Part shown: piece by piece, positions 25,601 to 36,717 of the stretch
Position numbering within the stretch: the stretch's first letter is position 1
Layout: each line of letters begins with the position of its first letter
NCBI GenBank assembly: GCA_004352715.1
Contig: SCFE01000092.1
Location: 405,375 to 469,374, forward strand
Direction of reading: 5' to 3'
Length of the DNA: 64,000 bases
Origin: Hofstenia miamia
Lineage: Eukaryota; Xenacoelomorpha; Acoela
The notes under the pieces: generated by a model
What the model was told of the DNA's origin: nothing
The model's database searches: none
The model's input: the letters and a program-made list of their open reading frames with translations, nothing else
Made by a program: the position numbers and the translations under genes

Positions 25601-27195
25601 TGTAAACTTGGCCAAATTTTGAGTAGCTTTATTGGCGTGTCAGCTTCTCAATTTTCTAAGCAATGCGATATTTAACCGGACGCTCATATATTTAGTTAGT
25701 TTAATCCGTGAAATTTTAAATACATTTTTGAAAATATATTGTTTGGTCTTGGTTCTATTATAAATATAGGTTCTCTTCGGATTATATTTGTAGTAATAAT
25801 ATTATGAGATTGGATAACTACTGTTTAGGTCAATCAACATTGTGCACAGTGTAGAGTGAATAATTTGACTCTAAGTTAGGATATCCAATCAATAATATGT
25901 GTAGGTAACACAAAACCACAATTTTGATTTGTCCTCCCTTCTGTAACTTTTAAGAATATAAATGCAAATTTTTTCAGTACTGAGCTATTACATATGGAGG
26001 TAAATGTATTGGCATCCAAATAATGGGCATTGAATATCATTTAAATACGGTAATAATTTTTATATGATCATAAATATTAAATTTTTGGTTAAAATTCAAA
26101 CTGATTTTGATTTTGATGAAACCCAAACATTCTAGACGATGCAATTCTTTCAAGTAGTTGCATTTCCAATAAAATATATTTTACTCAAGACCGAGATTTA
26201 GGTTGAAAATGATGCAGTCTTTTGCTACCTACATAGGTAGGTAATAAGAACCAGTTAGCTCTGACGTCATTAAGCATATTATCTCATTAATTATACAAAA
26301 ATTAGCTATTATTATCGTACCTAAATATATGAAAAAATCGCAGAAAACATTGGTAAAGCATATTATTATGTACCTTCATTTCTATTATTTCTGTTTATAC
26401 ACATTTGACAAATGAGCTTTGCGGTCTCGTATTCTTTACACTTACCCAAGGTGTATTTTGGATGATCATTGTTCTTAATGCTGAGGACATTCAATCAATA
26501 AACTTACAAAGGATATTGTCACAATGTAACAATCTTCAATCAATGTATTCCTGCAAGTATTCAGTTTACTTACGGTCCCCTTTTATAGGTTCTACATTGC
26601 AGTTATTCCACTTTATTGAAAATCCTAGACATATACCAGTTACCAAAATATATTCAAGCTAATAAAAAGGCTGGATTGTGTTGAAGAACCATACAAAATT
26701 TAAGATAACTATGAAAAATGTCATCTCCTGATTAGTTGGAAATTCATGGCAATAGTCACAACGATATATCTCTATTATTGTAAATCAGGCTTCTAAAGTT
26801 CACAACAGCTTTGTCAAATGTTTCAATTCAAATTCGTTTCAAACGATAGTGCTTATAAAACCAGTTTTAACTTGTTTAGTACCATACATACATAATTCTA
26901 AATTATATTTACTGTTCTGTAAATCTTATCAATCATGTAGAATACAGTAAGAGGTGTAATTTCATGTCTGTTTCAACTGATTTGAGGGTTGGGCATAGTA
27001 AATTGAAGACTTAGAAAAATTCGAATAAACCTATTATTTACTCACGATTATGAGTAGCATGTGCATAATATAGGTCGATTGCCCGATAGCAAAACATGGG
27101 ATTACTGTGCAAATTTTTCTGTCACCGTGATCAGTATGAATAGCATCACCAGAAAATACCCGGGTCCTGATGATTTTCAACATTTAATTAAAAAC

Positions 27196-27198
<3 letters not shown>
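22624..27198. other. AT-rich non-coding stretch
   Basis: No ligand-binding-domain exon of the downstream receptor gene could be found here, although this is where one might lie. Frames at 26405-26662 and 27061-27190 lack motifs. A degenerate run of ACTCG-type words at 25030-25150 and GGGCCGG words near 25550 look like decayed repeats. Confidence 0.4.
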
Positions 27199-27231
<33 letters not shown>

Positions 27232-27286
27232 NNNNNNNNNNNNNNNNNNNNNNNNNNNNNNNNNNNNNNNNNNNNNNNNNNNNNNN

Positions 27287-27314
<28 letters not shown>
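27199..27314. repeat. (TA)n microsatellite with 55 N gap inside
   Basis: TA repeats occur on both sides of an N gap at 27232-27286, so the gap probably hides more of the same repeat. Confidence 0.9.
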
Positions 27315-27317
<3 letters not shown>

Positions 27318-28345
27318 CCACTAAAGTTCCCTAAAAATTTAAAAAAAGATTCCTTTCTGCCTGTTTCCAAATGATGGGTGAAGCACTGATTGGAAAATAA
27401 GCTTAAACGTCATTTTAAGTTTTCAGGTAATTAAATTAGCTCTCAATTTATTTAAAGAACTGCAGGAATTTCTTTATGATATTTTATTGACGCATTTATA
27501 AATAGCAACTTCTTAACCCTAGACAAGAATTTCTTTATTTCTTTGTTGACTTGGTAAAGAATAATATTAGTTTAGAACTTAGAACGAATAAAATATAAAA
27601 TATGAATTTATCACTGGATGGGTGAGAGATTTTCCTACACTGACCTTATAAAACTGTCCCATCGGTCTCATTGGATTAGTGCTCTGCCGTCAAAGAATAT
27701 TTTTAACCTTTAAATAAATTCTTTGTCGTACCTCGATGGTTGGCCGTGTTGGGTATGAGTTAATTTTAGAGATTATTTGTCAATAACTTTGAACGATTTA
27801 TATTTGCAGCACTTGCAATGATCTAATTACTTGAAGAATTACAGAATATCATTGCATTTTGTTTTCTTTAGTTCATTTACAAATATTCCATATTTTGAAT
27901 GTTTTTGACAATGGTTTTAGTCGTATCATAAAAATTTTGTCCGTAGGACACTAATTTGGACCTACGTTTGGGCAAAGCTACTGTTTATGGCGCTTGCGAT
28001 TCCACCACCAATGACATTGTGCATGGTGTTTATAAATAGGAAAGGCGAGGTTTATCTACATATAGAGAGATAGGTAAGGAAAGTTTTCGCCTCCTTGTAC
28101 CTTAGACGTCTTGATTACGTGAACTTTAGGAATGGAGAAAATTTGAATCTATTTGCAAAATTCAGAATTTTCATTGAAAAATACTTAATCTTTTCAGTAC
28201 TTCAAGGACAGTAATACACTTTAGTACGAATTTTAAACATTGCACGAAATTACATTCACTAGTAGATGTGGCAACATTCTACGATTTCATACCGGTGAAT
28301 TCTGTTAAACAAATTTGGAACTATTAAATATTTTTACAAGAGGAA

Positions 28346-28370
28346 TATATATATATATATATATATATAT
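28346..28370. repeat. (TA)n microsatellite
   Basis: A pure TA run about 95 bp upstream of the receptor exon that starts at 28467. Confidence 0.9.
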
Positions 28371-28466
28371 TTACATACTTAAATTTTTTTGATGATTTAT
28401 TGTTTTTTGAAATTTGTAGAATGTAGCCTTGTAATAGGGCATTTATTTTTCATTTAAATTATTTAG

Positions 28467-28970
28467 GCAGAACTCGCGTGTAGTCTAAGTGTTACATATT
28501 TTCCCTTCGACTATCAGGAGTGTCCATTTGAAGTAGGATCTTGGGCGCATTTCGCTCATGAGATTGAATCACTTCCAACAAAAGGTGCTGCAGCGGATCT
28601 CACATTTCTTAAAAATAGTTCAATATTTGACATCATAGACTTCAAAGTCAAACCTCATCGATACAGTGATCCCAATCTTGCAAACGTTTCATTTAGTTCA
28701 CTAGTTTTCAATGTAAAATTTCGAAGAAAATCCACATATTTTGTGATGAATGTCATAATGCCAAGTGTCATGATAAACGTCCTGTGTGTGCTTAATTTTG
28801 TCATTCCTTGTGATTCAGGAGAAAAGGTCGGATATGGTATCACGGTATTCCTCGCCCAATCTGTCAACCTCATGGTAGTCAGTGAAATGATGCCTCAAGG
28901 TGGAACTTCCATTTTGGGAATTTTCCTTGTTGTTTCAATTCTTCTAATTGGACTATCTTTGTTAATGCAG
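28467..28970 (+). CDS. Cys-loop receptor (nAChR-like) subunit, exon with Cys-loop, M1, M2, M3
   Basis: This exon encodes 168 residues of a pentameric ligand-gated channel subunit in the plasma membrane. The Cys-loop has exactly 13 residues between Cys5 and Cys19 and contains YFPFD. GSW at 24-26 supplies the loop B Trp. Loop C (about 62-76, near RYSDPN) lacks the paired cysteines of alpha subunits. FRRKSTYF leads into M1 (about 91-112). IPCDSGEK (113-120) opens M2, and its Glu just before Lys is typical of cation-selective channels. M2 keeps Leu at 9' but has Gly at 2' and Asn at 14'. VVSEMMP ends M2, and M3 is at about 148-168. Borders are tttag before 28467 and CAG/gtaatt after 28970, both phase 0. 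Upstream exons were not found. Confidence 0.9.
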
Positions 28971-29742
28971 GTAATTTTAGTTAATTTATAGAATATATTT
29001 GACACTATCACCTCACGTCATTGGTAATATTATAAAAGTGTTCATTCTCTGAGAAAATTTTTATTTCCTTATGGTTTTTATTATTTTTGCAATATTCAGT
29101 CTACATTTAAATATTCCTATAAGTACTTTGCCCTTAAAGTTTTGAATTTATACAACAGCGCAAAGCTATCTACTATATTATTTATATAAACTCAAAAGGA
29201 AGAAATAAAACATTGAGTTGACTGTATTTTCTAAGTACATATGCATTAAAAGGAGTTTGCATTTTTTCTCTATGGGTACACCAAAAAACGATTACTGGTT
29301 TGGGTCAAAGTCTGAACAAAAATTATTTGCAGGCCTAAAGCAGGTCCTTCTTACTAAAGTACATATTTTGGTTGGCTAAATTTCTGATCATCTCTTTTTT
29401 ACTAAAGAAACATATTTGCTTTGTGGTTAGGAGTGAAGTCCCCCCTTGTCGCCCCAATATTTACGTATGTGTTCAAGCATATTCTACTATTTCAAATACA
29501 ATGTGCAAATGGTAAGGGATAACACAAAGGAAGACATCATCGATCTGATTCAAGGAACACAATCATTTGAATACGATCTCAAAAAGCATGCGATTTTTTA
29601 TTAATGATTTCTAATAACGTTTTGTAATATTGTGGACATGGGTATTAGTCTATTCAATGCATTTTGAGATTTTGAGACTAGAAACCTGCTGAGTATTTAG
29701 GTCGTTTCTCTTCGTTGCTTTCATCCAACATGCAGTAGGCAG

Positions 29743-29947
29743 CGTCCATCTCGCATAGTGGTCACCTTTTTTGATAAACTACGTCGAGTAGTTGGTCCAT
29801 CCGATCCAAAAAGAGATGCAATTATTGCACACAATACTCTCGCCAAATTATCAATAGCAATCGACAATCTGGATAACGAAAGCATAGATACCAGTGAAAA
29901 GAACAGCTATAATTTTAATGGACCTCAATCTAATATGCTTCCATATG
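29743..29947 (+). CDS. Cys-loop receptor subunit, exon for start of M3-M4 cytoplasmic loop
   Basis: The frame reads RPSRIVVTFFDKLRRVVGPS, then a hydrophilic stretch with AIIAHNTLAKLSIAIDNLDN. It ends in phase 1 at a strong donor (ATATG/gtatgt). The phase-0 acceptor chosen is the CAG at 29740-29742; AGs at 29734-29735 and 29737-29738 would need another phase. The basic amphipathic start fits the membrane-proximal part of the intracellular loop. About eight residues normally found after M3 (a V-V-x-N-x-x-H-R-like segment) are absent, so a small exon may be missed between 28971 and 29735. The phase match to the M4 exon far downstream supports the call. Confidence 0.7.
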
Positions 29948-30587
29948 GTATGTTTTATAAATTTACATCATTCAATATCATATTAGATGTAAAAATCTTA
30001 GGTTGTATTTTAAAGTATAAATATATTTCATATTAATAAAGTAAAGGCAAAATAAATGCTGCTAATTGCGCATGGCATTTGAATAAAATAACTTAAGTTG
30101 TAAATGCGCAGTACAGCATAGCTATGAGTATACATTTACCAGTAGATCTGTGAAACATCATACTAGAGGAATTTCAAATGAGAATAAAAAATTTTCCAAA
30201 GGTACTAGGGCTACATTTCAATACTCTTCTTTATCCAACGGAATATCCAAGATGATTCTCATGAAACATGAATAGTCCATTTAAATAGGCTTATGTTTTG
30301 AAACAATTCTAATTCATTGTTTTTCTCTCTGAAAAGAGGATGTAGTTCACCTAAAAGTAAAGAAAATCAATAATATTTTGCTTAAAGGTCATGCATTATT
30401 TTCTGTAAAAAGTACCTATACACACATGGACATAGGTAATTGAAAATGACCAACCAGTTTTACAAAATTCCTATAAAAATTTGTGTAAAAATCATCATTC
30501 ATTTGTATTCCTTTCCAATATAATTAACATTAGAATAGAAATTTATTGTGAAAAACATGGTGACTGAAGCTTTCGATTCAATCGTAT

Positions 30588-30790
30588 TATTACCTCCGCC
30601 AAGGAGGTTATGTTTTTGGTAGCGTTGGTTTGTTTCTTTGTCGTTTACCAACTTTACGGAAAAATTAATAAATGGATTGACCTCAAATTTTCACCAGAGG
30701 TGCTTCTCCGCCCAAGGAGTAACCCATTACATTTTGGTGCTGATCCGGGGGACACAAGCTGCCATATCCGAGGGCTTTTCTAGTTTCGAT
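30588..30790. repeat. Dispersed repeat opening with ACCTCCGCCAAGGAGGTTATG
   Basis: The segment begins tacctccgccaaggaggtta, in which CCTCC and GGAGG pair across the centre. It continues through gtagcgttggtttgtttctt and ttacggaaaaattaataaatgga to gctgatccggggg. From memory this opening resembles a repeat common in aquatic invertebrate genomes. I cannot name the family with certainty. No ORF is preserved. Confidence 0.5.
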
Positions 30791-31074
30791 CAGTTACAAC
30801 AACAATACATTTAATATCAGAAATATTCACTAAGGGGGATCTATTCTTGAAAATAATACACAAAATCGTGCAATTATAACTTGCAACAGTTTCGAATCAT
30901 GGATTATAAAAATTCCTGGGTTTCATATGTAAAAATTCCTCATCTCATGTTTTAGAATATGCGTTCAATTTTACTTCATTTGCAATTTCTAATGCAAAGT
31001 TGAGTATTGAGAAAAAATGAAATAAATTTTTAATAAAATATACTATAATACAAATAAGGTTAAATTATGTTTAA

Positions 31075-31099
31075 TATATATATATATATATATATATAT
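31075..31099. repeat. (TA)n microsatellite
   Basis: A pure TA dinucleotide run in the receptor intron. Confidence 0.9.
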
Positions 31100-34000
31100 T
31101 ATCGATGACAGTTTGTGCATTGCATATTAGCTAGGATAGATCCCGTACCCGTGGTTGTCTGTGCTCGTATCCTAAACTGTAATTCAAGTAGCTAAATGTT
31201 ATTTAACTAAAATAGCTTGAATTTAATAAGAAAATCTGCTAGTGTGTTATTGTACATGTATATAAATTGTCATAAAATTTATCAATCCAGTTTTTGCCAA
31301 AAATCAAATTTTAAGTACTTTTTTACTTCACTGAGAATTTTATAGCTCTAGTGTCATAATTAGGTCCCATTTCCAGTAGAAGATTTATCAACACATTTGT
31401 CAACTTATTGACATATCGAAAACACAAATATAATTGACAGCATATTAAGCATTGTAGGGATATTTTAATTGCTGACTCATACATTTTGAATACATGTATA
31501 CAGTATATAGATATATACTTCTTATAAATCTTTAATGCACAATACAAACATAATGATTTTAAAATCAAGTTATCAGATTTTTAATATTGTTCCCATTAAT
31601 GGTTAATTCCGCGTATAATACCAAGCAAGTCTATTACAAATATACGAAGTAGTTTACAGAATAAAGCAATATAATAAAACAATATACAAGTACGAAGCAA
31701 AATCTATGAAATATAGGAATATACGTTACACAAAAATCTGATATACGTCAATGCTTTCGGTCCGTGCCCGTAATATAGAATTTTTTGCCGATACGGACCT
31801 ACCCTAGCATATTATGATAAATGACGTTTTCGAAAATGCAAAACTTATCATTAAAATCAATAATAAACATTTCTGTTATAAATAAAAGTGCTAATTAGCG
31901 TTTTGCTAAAAATAATTTTCTTCTCAGTTCAATGTTGAACAATGTATTTACCATTCTTCATTTGTTTTGTGCATTCTCGCCGTTTGGTCTCCTATATGTA
32001 TAATCTCAATCTTGTCGTTTAGTGATCGTTTCATAAATACATAAAACGTACAAATCCAAGCAATGAAACGACAACACTATATGTAAAAAAACAACAACAT
32101 AATGGAAAATGATTGCACTGTTTTATCTCGTTTGCTAAATCGCATTTCTTAAGTAAAATCTCTTCAACTTTAATTTTGTAGAGCTTTTGTTTATGATGAC
32201 ATTTCAATTCTTTGCTTTGGAAAGTTCTTAATCAATAATTCAAGTGAATTACTTTTTCTAATGTCAAATTCATTCATTATAAGATAGAACTTAACGTTAT
32301 TAAATCGGTGACAGCTGTCAGTTTAGGACCATAAAAGTCTCTGCAAAATTTCATCAAGTTCACTTTAGCAAAAACCTAAACTTTTAAAATTTACTTTATC
32401 AAGAATTTCAAAATTAAGATTACATCAATGCTAAGGATAAATTTGACTTTTGGTACTTGTGATGAACTTAAGTACCTAACAGACAGTTTTAATTAAATTC
32501 TACATAACTACCTTACTAATGTTTTTCTAAATTTACAAGATTTGGAAGCATGCAACAAGTCTTTAAGGCTGAAAGCCTTATGATCTTGCGATTGGTAAAA
32601 ATGCAAAAAATGAATATTAGATTAAAAAATCTTGTAAATATTATTTTTAAGTGCTATCTCTACAGTAAATTTCTAGGCATTATGTAAATGTATTTTTCCA
32701 CTAATACTATCAATTTATATGTAAAACTACTTAAGTTCCCCTAACGATTCATAAATATATATTGATCAAATAAAGGCATTAGGTCTATGAACCTGCATAT
32801 TTTTGTTAATGATGGTGTCCATCATGAATTCAAAGAAAGTAATACCCACTAATTGTATACTAATACAGTTGTGAATATTAATGAGACTTCTAGTAGTAAT
32901 GTAAGTCTGATATTTATACAAGAAAATCAAAGATCCATCTTTAATGTCACATCGAAAAATGAAATTCTGTGACGTATTAAATCAAACTAATGAGAAATGC
33001 AAAGAGACTCATTGACCATGTTTAAGATAATTACATTGTCTAGCATATGACTCCGAAAGAGAAATTGCAATTATGCAGACGAATGTGCCTACAGCACTAA
33101 GATTTTTTGTAATTCAGGAACATAAAACTTTGATTTTAATGCTAAATTTGTTTTTCAGTTGTAACAATGCCTAGAGGTGAATGCTAGAAAATTGGTATCC
33201 GAATATTGTGGTCTCTATGCCGATTGTCAGACCAAGAATTAATTTTGTTTATTATTTAAAGAATGCATCAACCTAGATTTCTTTTAAGCTAACTTGCGTA
33301 TTCTATATTCTAGAGAATACCAGAATTTACTCAATGAAGGTATTAATCAAAATTTTCTTTCAAAAAATAGATAGGAAATATAGAAGTTGCTTTAAATTTG
33401 AAAATATTTGATTTCAAAGACATAGCTGTACTGCAACAGATTGATATGGATCAAGAATAAATTTCTTCTGTTAAAAGATGACTGTCAGGAAATATTATCC
33501 TGATTGACAGGATCAAATTCGAAGCAATAAACGAATCTGACATTTTTGTGCTTTCATCTAAAAGTATTTTGTGAGGCTTTTTCTGTCCAATTCTTTAAAC
33601 TACTTGGCATAGAACAATATTTTTGCATTTTTATATTTTTTTAGTCATGCAGAATTATAAGAAATTAATCTGATATAGCAAAATTCACGCATTTACTCTG
33701 AATATCTCTTTGTATGATGATTTGTAAATTTATGGTTTTACCTGTGATTAAGTATTCCTAAACATGCTAACTTCATGTAAAATGCAATTACATTAAGAGT
33801 TTAAACAAAACAAGAAAAAAAAATAACTGTTTTCAGAAGTAAGCAATCAATTCATTAAGCTAAAAATTTTTTAGTGATTGCATTTTTCTATGCATATGAT
33901 TTTTTTCGATGGTCATCACTTAGTCTTTCTATTATTAATTGACTCAGAGGTCTTTTTTGACAATAAAATGTATTCCAATTAATGATGAGTTTGGTCAAAT

Positions 34001-35100
34001 AAGCAATCAAAAAAATCTCTAGCAAATTGGTGAAATGGTGAAATGCTCGCAACAACGTTTATTATTCCACTTGAAAAATATCTTTCCCAAATCAACTCCA
34101 AAATTGTATTCCAATGGCACGCATTATTCGAGCTTCAGTAATAGTAAGACTATACAAGCAATCACTAGATTTCGCTCAGATAGTTAATTTAAATCTGTTC
34201 CTTTCAAACTTCTTTATGAAAGATTTGGGAAATTATATGTACTTCATATCTTTTAGATTAACGAATAAAAATTGATTTATAAAGCAAATTAGGGGCTTGA
34301 ATTTCAATTTCAAATTTCATTTTTTGGAAACACTAACCTTTTAGTCTTAGCATTTATACACTCATATCTAAATGCGGAATGACTATATTTATTAATTTGT
34401 TTATCAGTTTTACCATCCCACTATTAACACTAGAACGACCATTGCTCCTTGTGATTCTTTTTCATACAGCATTTCAAAATAGAATGTTATGTAAAAAATG
34501 ACACACTTCGTCTTTCTAGTGTTAACGTACAATCAGTAATGAATCGTCGAAGAAGATTGAAGGATTAAATATGCCGTGAGCTTGATGCTTTATTAAACCA
34601 ATTACATTTTGTATTTTTAAGCATTGTGGTTGCTCTTTGCTTCAATTAGTAACTAAGATTAATAAAAGCAAACGAATGATTTCTTACGCTTTGATTTCTT
34701 GTCTCTTCGATCAAAAAATTTCTTTATTGGGGAATTATGCTTGTAAACCAGCCTACATCATCTGGAATTAATGAAAATTCTAATTTAATTGGAAATGTGA
34801 TGAAATTTTGATAAGCTTAATTTAAGATTAGGACCTCTTAACTATTTTCATAAGTCAAGGTTGTATAAAATGTCTGCTTTTCACAAGAGCTCTCAATTCG
34901 GAATATCACAATGGAAAACGTAAGTAATTATCAATGTTTCATTTTGCGAGTTTGATTTTCCACTTCGTGAATTAGAAGTATGAAATGCTTAGATCGAGAA
35001 TCTATAGAGCAAAATACAGCATGGATTATTTGTAATTTCAATGGCGAGGCCTATAATCCCATTTAGTCTGGAATATGTGATGCAAGCCGATATACCTATT
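31100..35100. other. Intronic AT-rich stretch
   Basis: No element or exon could be supported. The minus frame at 31323-31568 is Cys/Leu-rich without motifs and is probably chance. Confidence 0.45.
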
Positions 35101-35111
35101 CTAAGGATGTA

Positions 35112-36715
35112 CAGTACTGGAAATATGTATTCGACCACTTTGCTATTTTGAATAAATAATGATAATTCATTGGATAGAGTGTGCGTAAAATTAAAACTAA
35201 TTGTTATTTGACTGAAAAGTGAAAATCTGTATGTTTAATACCATAAAATTTGTAGAATAACAATTGGCTAGGCTATGAATTTTTATTCAAAATTAGAAAA
35301 CTTGTATTGGAAAAATGTATTCAGCCACCTTCAAAAAAAAATTTAAAAAATGAGCAAATACCAAAAAATTAAATTCAAAATAAGAGACGTAAATAAAAAA
35401 TTGATGCAATATAAGTACTTAGCAACAAAATTCTCTCTTCTAATATTTTTTAGGGTATCTCTTTGAGCGAATAACAGCTTCAAGGCGATCAGGAATTGAA
35501 TCAAAAAATCCTTCAATAAAGCTTTTGGGAATTGCTTTTTATTGTACCTCACAGCTCGTCTTCAGTGTGAAGAGTATGCTGTCCAATCCTATATTTGACT
35601 TTTTTCACATATTTTTCATGTTAAGGTCGAGAGATTGACAAGACCAGTCAGCGAGAATAGCATTCCCCTCATTTCTTTTGAGGTATGACATGGAGCACCA
35701 TCCTGCTAATATATTGAATCACTTGTAAAAAATGGCGAAAGTTCCTTCTCTATAATCCAAGCATATTGAGAGCTTCGGAGAGTACCAGTGATGTGAACAA
35801 TCTTGCGAAAGCAATGCTTCCATATGTCACCCTACACCATGACAGACTTCTCACCATACTTCATGGTCCCCTGAGTAAATTGAGGCCAGAATCTGAACTT
35901 CTGCACAGTTTGTCTTTCTATCAACATTCTTTTTGATGAGTATAGCTCAAATCTTGACTCATCTGAAAATATAGCATTAGACCAATGTTCAGATGAATTG
36001 TCTCTCATCAATTTGGCCCACCTCAGCCGGCATAATTTTGTTTGAGGTTAAGAATAGCTTTCTGGGTGCCACGAAAGTCCCAATTGAGTACTTCTTCAGG
36101 ATGTTTCGCACAGTTCTTACCCTCACGAGGTGACCATTAGGCCATTCTTTGCAAAGTTCCTCTGAAGTCTTCCTATGATTTCGCTTTGAAAGGCACACAA
36201 GAGCTGATCTGATTGGGAGGCTTTGGAGGTCTTCGTTGGTCTTTCAGACTTTGGCTTGAGGCCAATGATTTTTTCATAAGTGAAAATTCCGATAATATCT
36301 CCGACAGTACTTTGAGGTTTCTCTACAATTTGATCTATATTACATTGACTCATCCCTTCCAAATGTTTAGAGATAGTCAACTCGCGGATGACAAGAGGTA
36401 CGTAACCAGGCATCATATATGGCGAAGAAAGACTGTTATTAGACATTTTCAATATAAATAGACTGAAAAAAGCTCAACCAATGAAATTTTTACAGATTCT
36501 CTGATTTTTCCAAGAAAATATTAGCTAACCACAAACATTGTAGCATTTTTCCTTGAGATTTAAAGTAAACAGTAATAATTATGTCTCAACATTGATTAAT
36601 TCCTCTTTCTGCAATACCAAATCTAATTTTAAAATTTCTATGACATTCTTGGCGTCAATTTCTTGGAAATATTTATGACATATCATGGGTGGCCGAATTC
36701 TTTCTGCCAGTACTG
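35112..36715 (-). mobile_element. Full-length Tc1-like DNA transposon, copy B
   Basis: Both ends are visible. CAGTACTGG begins at 35112 after TA (35110-35111), and its inverse CCAGTACTG ends at 36715 before TA (36716-36717). That gives a 1604 bp element with the TA target duplication expected of Tc1/mariner. The outer repeat (ctggaaatatgtattcgacc) recurs inward at about 35305 as a related ttggaaaaatgtattcagcc, an IR/DR arrangement like that of fish Tc1 elements. At the right end the inner repeat has been partly deleted. The transposase inside is dead. Confidence 0.88.
35440..36452 (-). pseudogene. Tc1-like transposase (copy B), multiply broken
   Basis: The minus strand encodes, across several frames, the whole length of a Tc1 transposase. 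An N-terminal helix-turn-helix region contains LEGMSQCNIDQIVE, with PKSERPTKTSK after it. The other parts are KTVRN/ILKK-type linker residues, SDESRFELYSSKRMLI with the first catalytic Asp, SVMVWG, a degraded Q-D-G-A-P-like segment, QSLDLN near the third catalytic position, and SIPDRLEAVIRSKRYPKKY at the C terminus. Frames break near 36125-36200 and again in the catalytic half. Copy A on the plus strand is a related but 3'-truncated member. Confidence 0.85.
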
Positions 36716-36717
36716 TA

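Noticed and set aside
27061-27190. Possible ligand-binding exon of the receptor (RLPDSKTW segment)
   Set aside because: The first residues loosely recall the loop A region, but the rest does not match and no W-x-P-D motif or donor is present; it runs into (TA)n.
28655-28873. Minus-strand ORF opposite the receptor exon
   Set aside because: It is a shadow of the strongly supported plus-strand Cys-loop exon.
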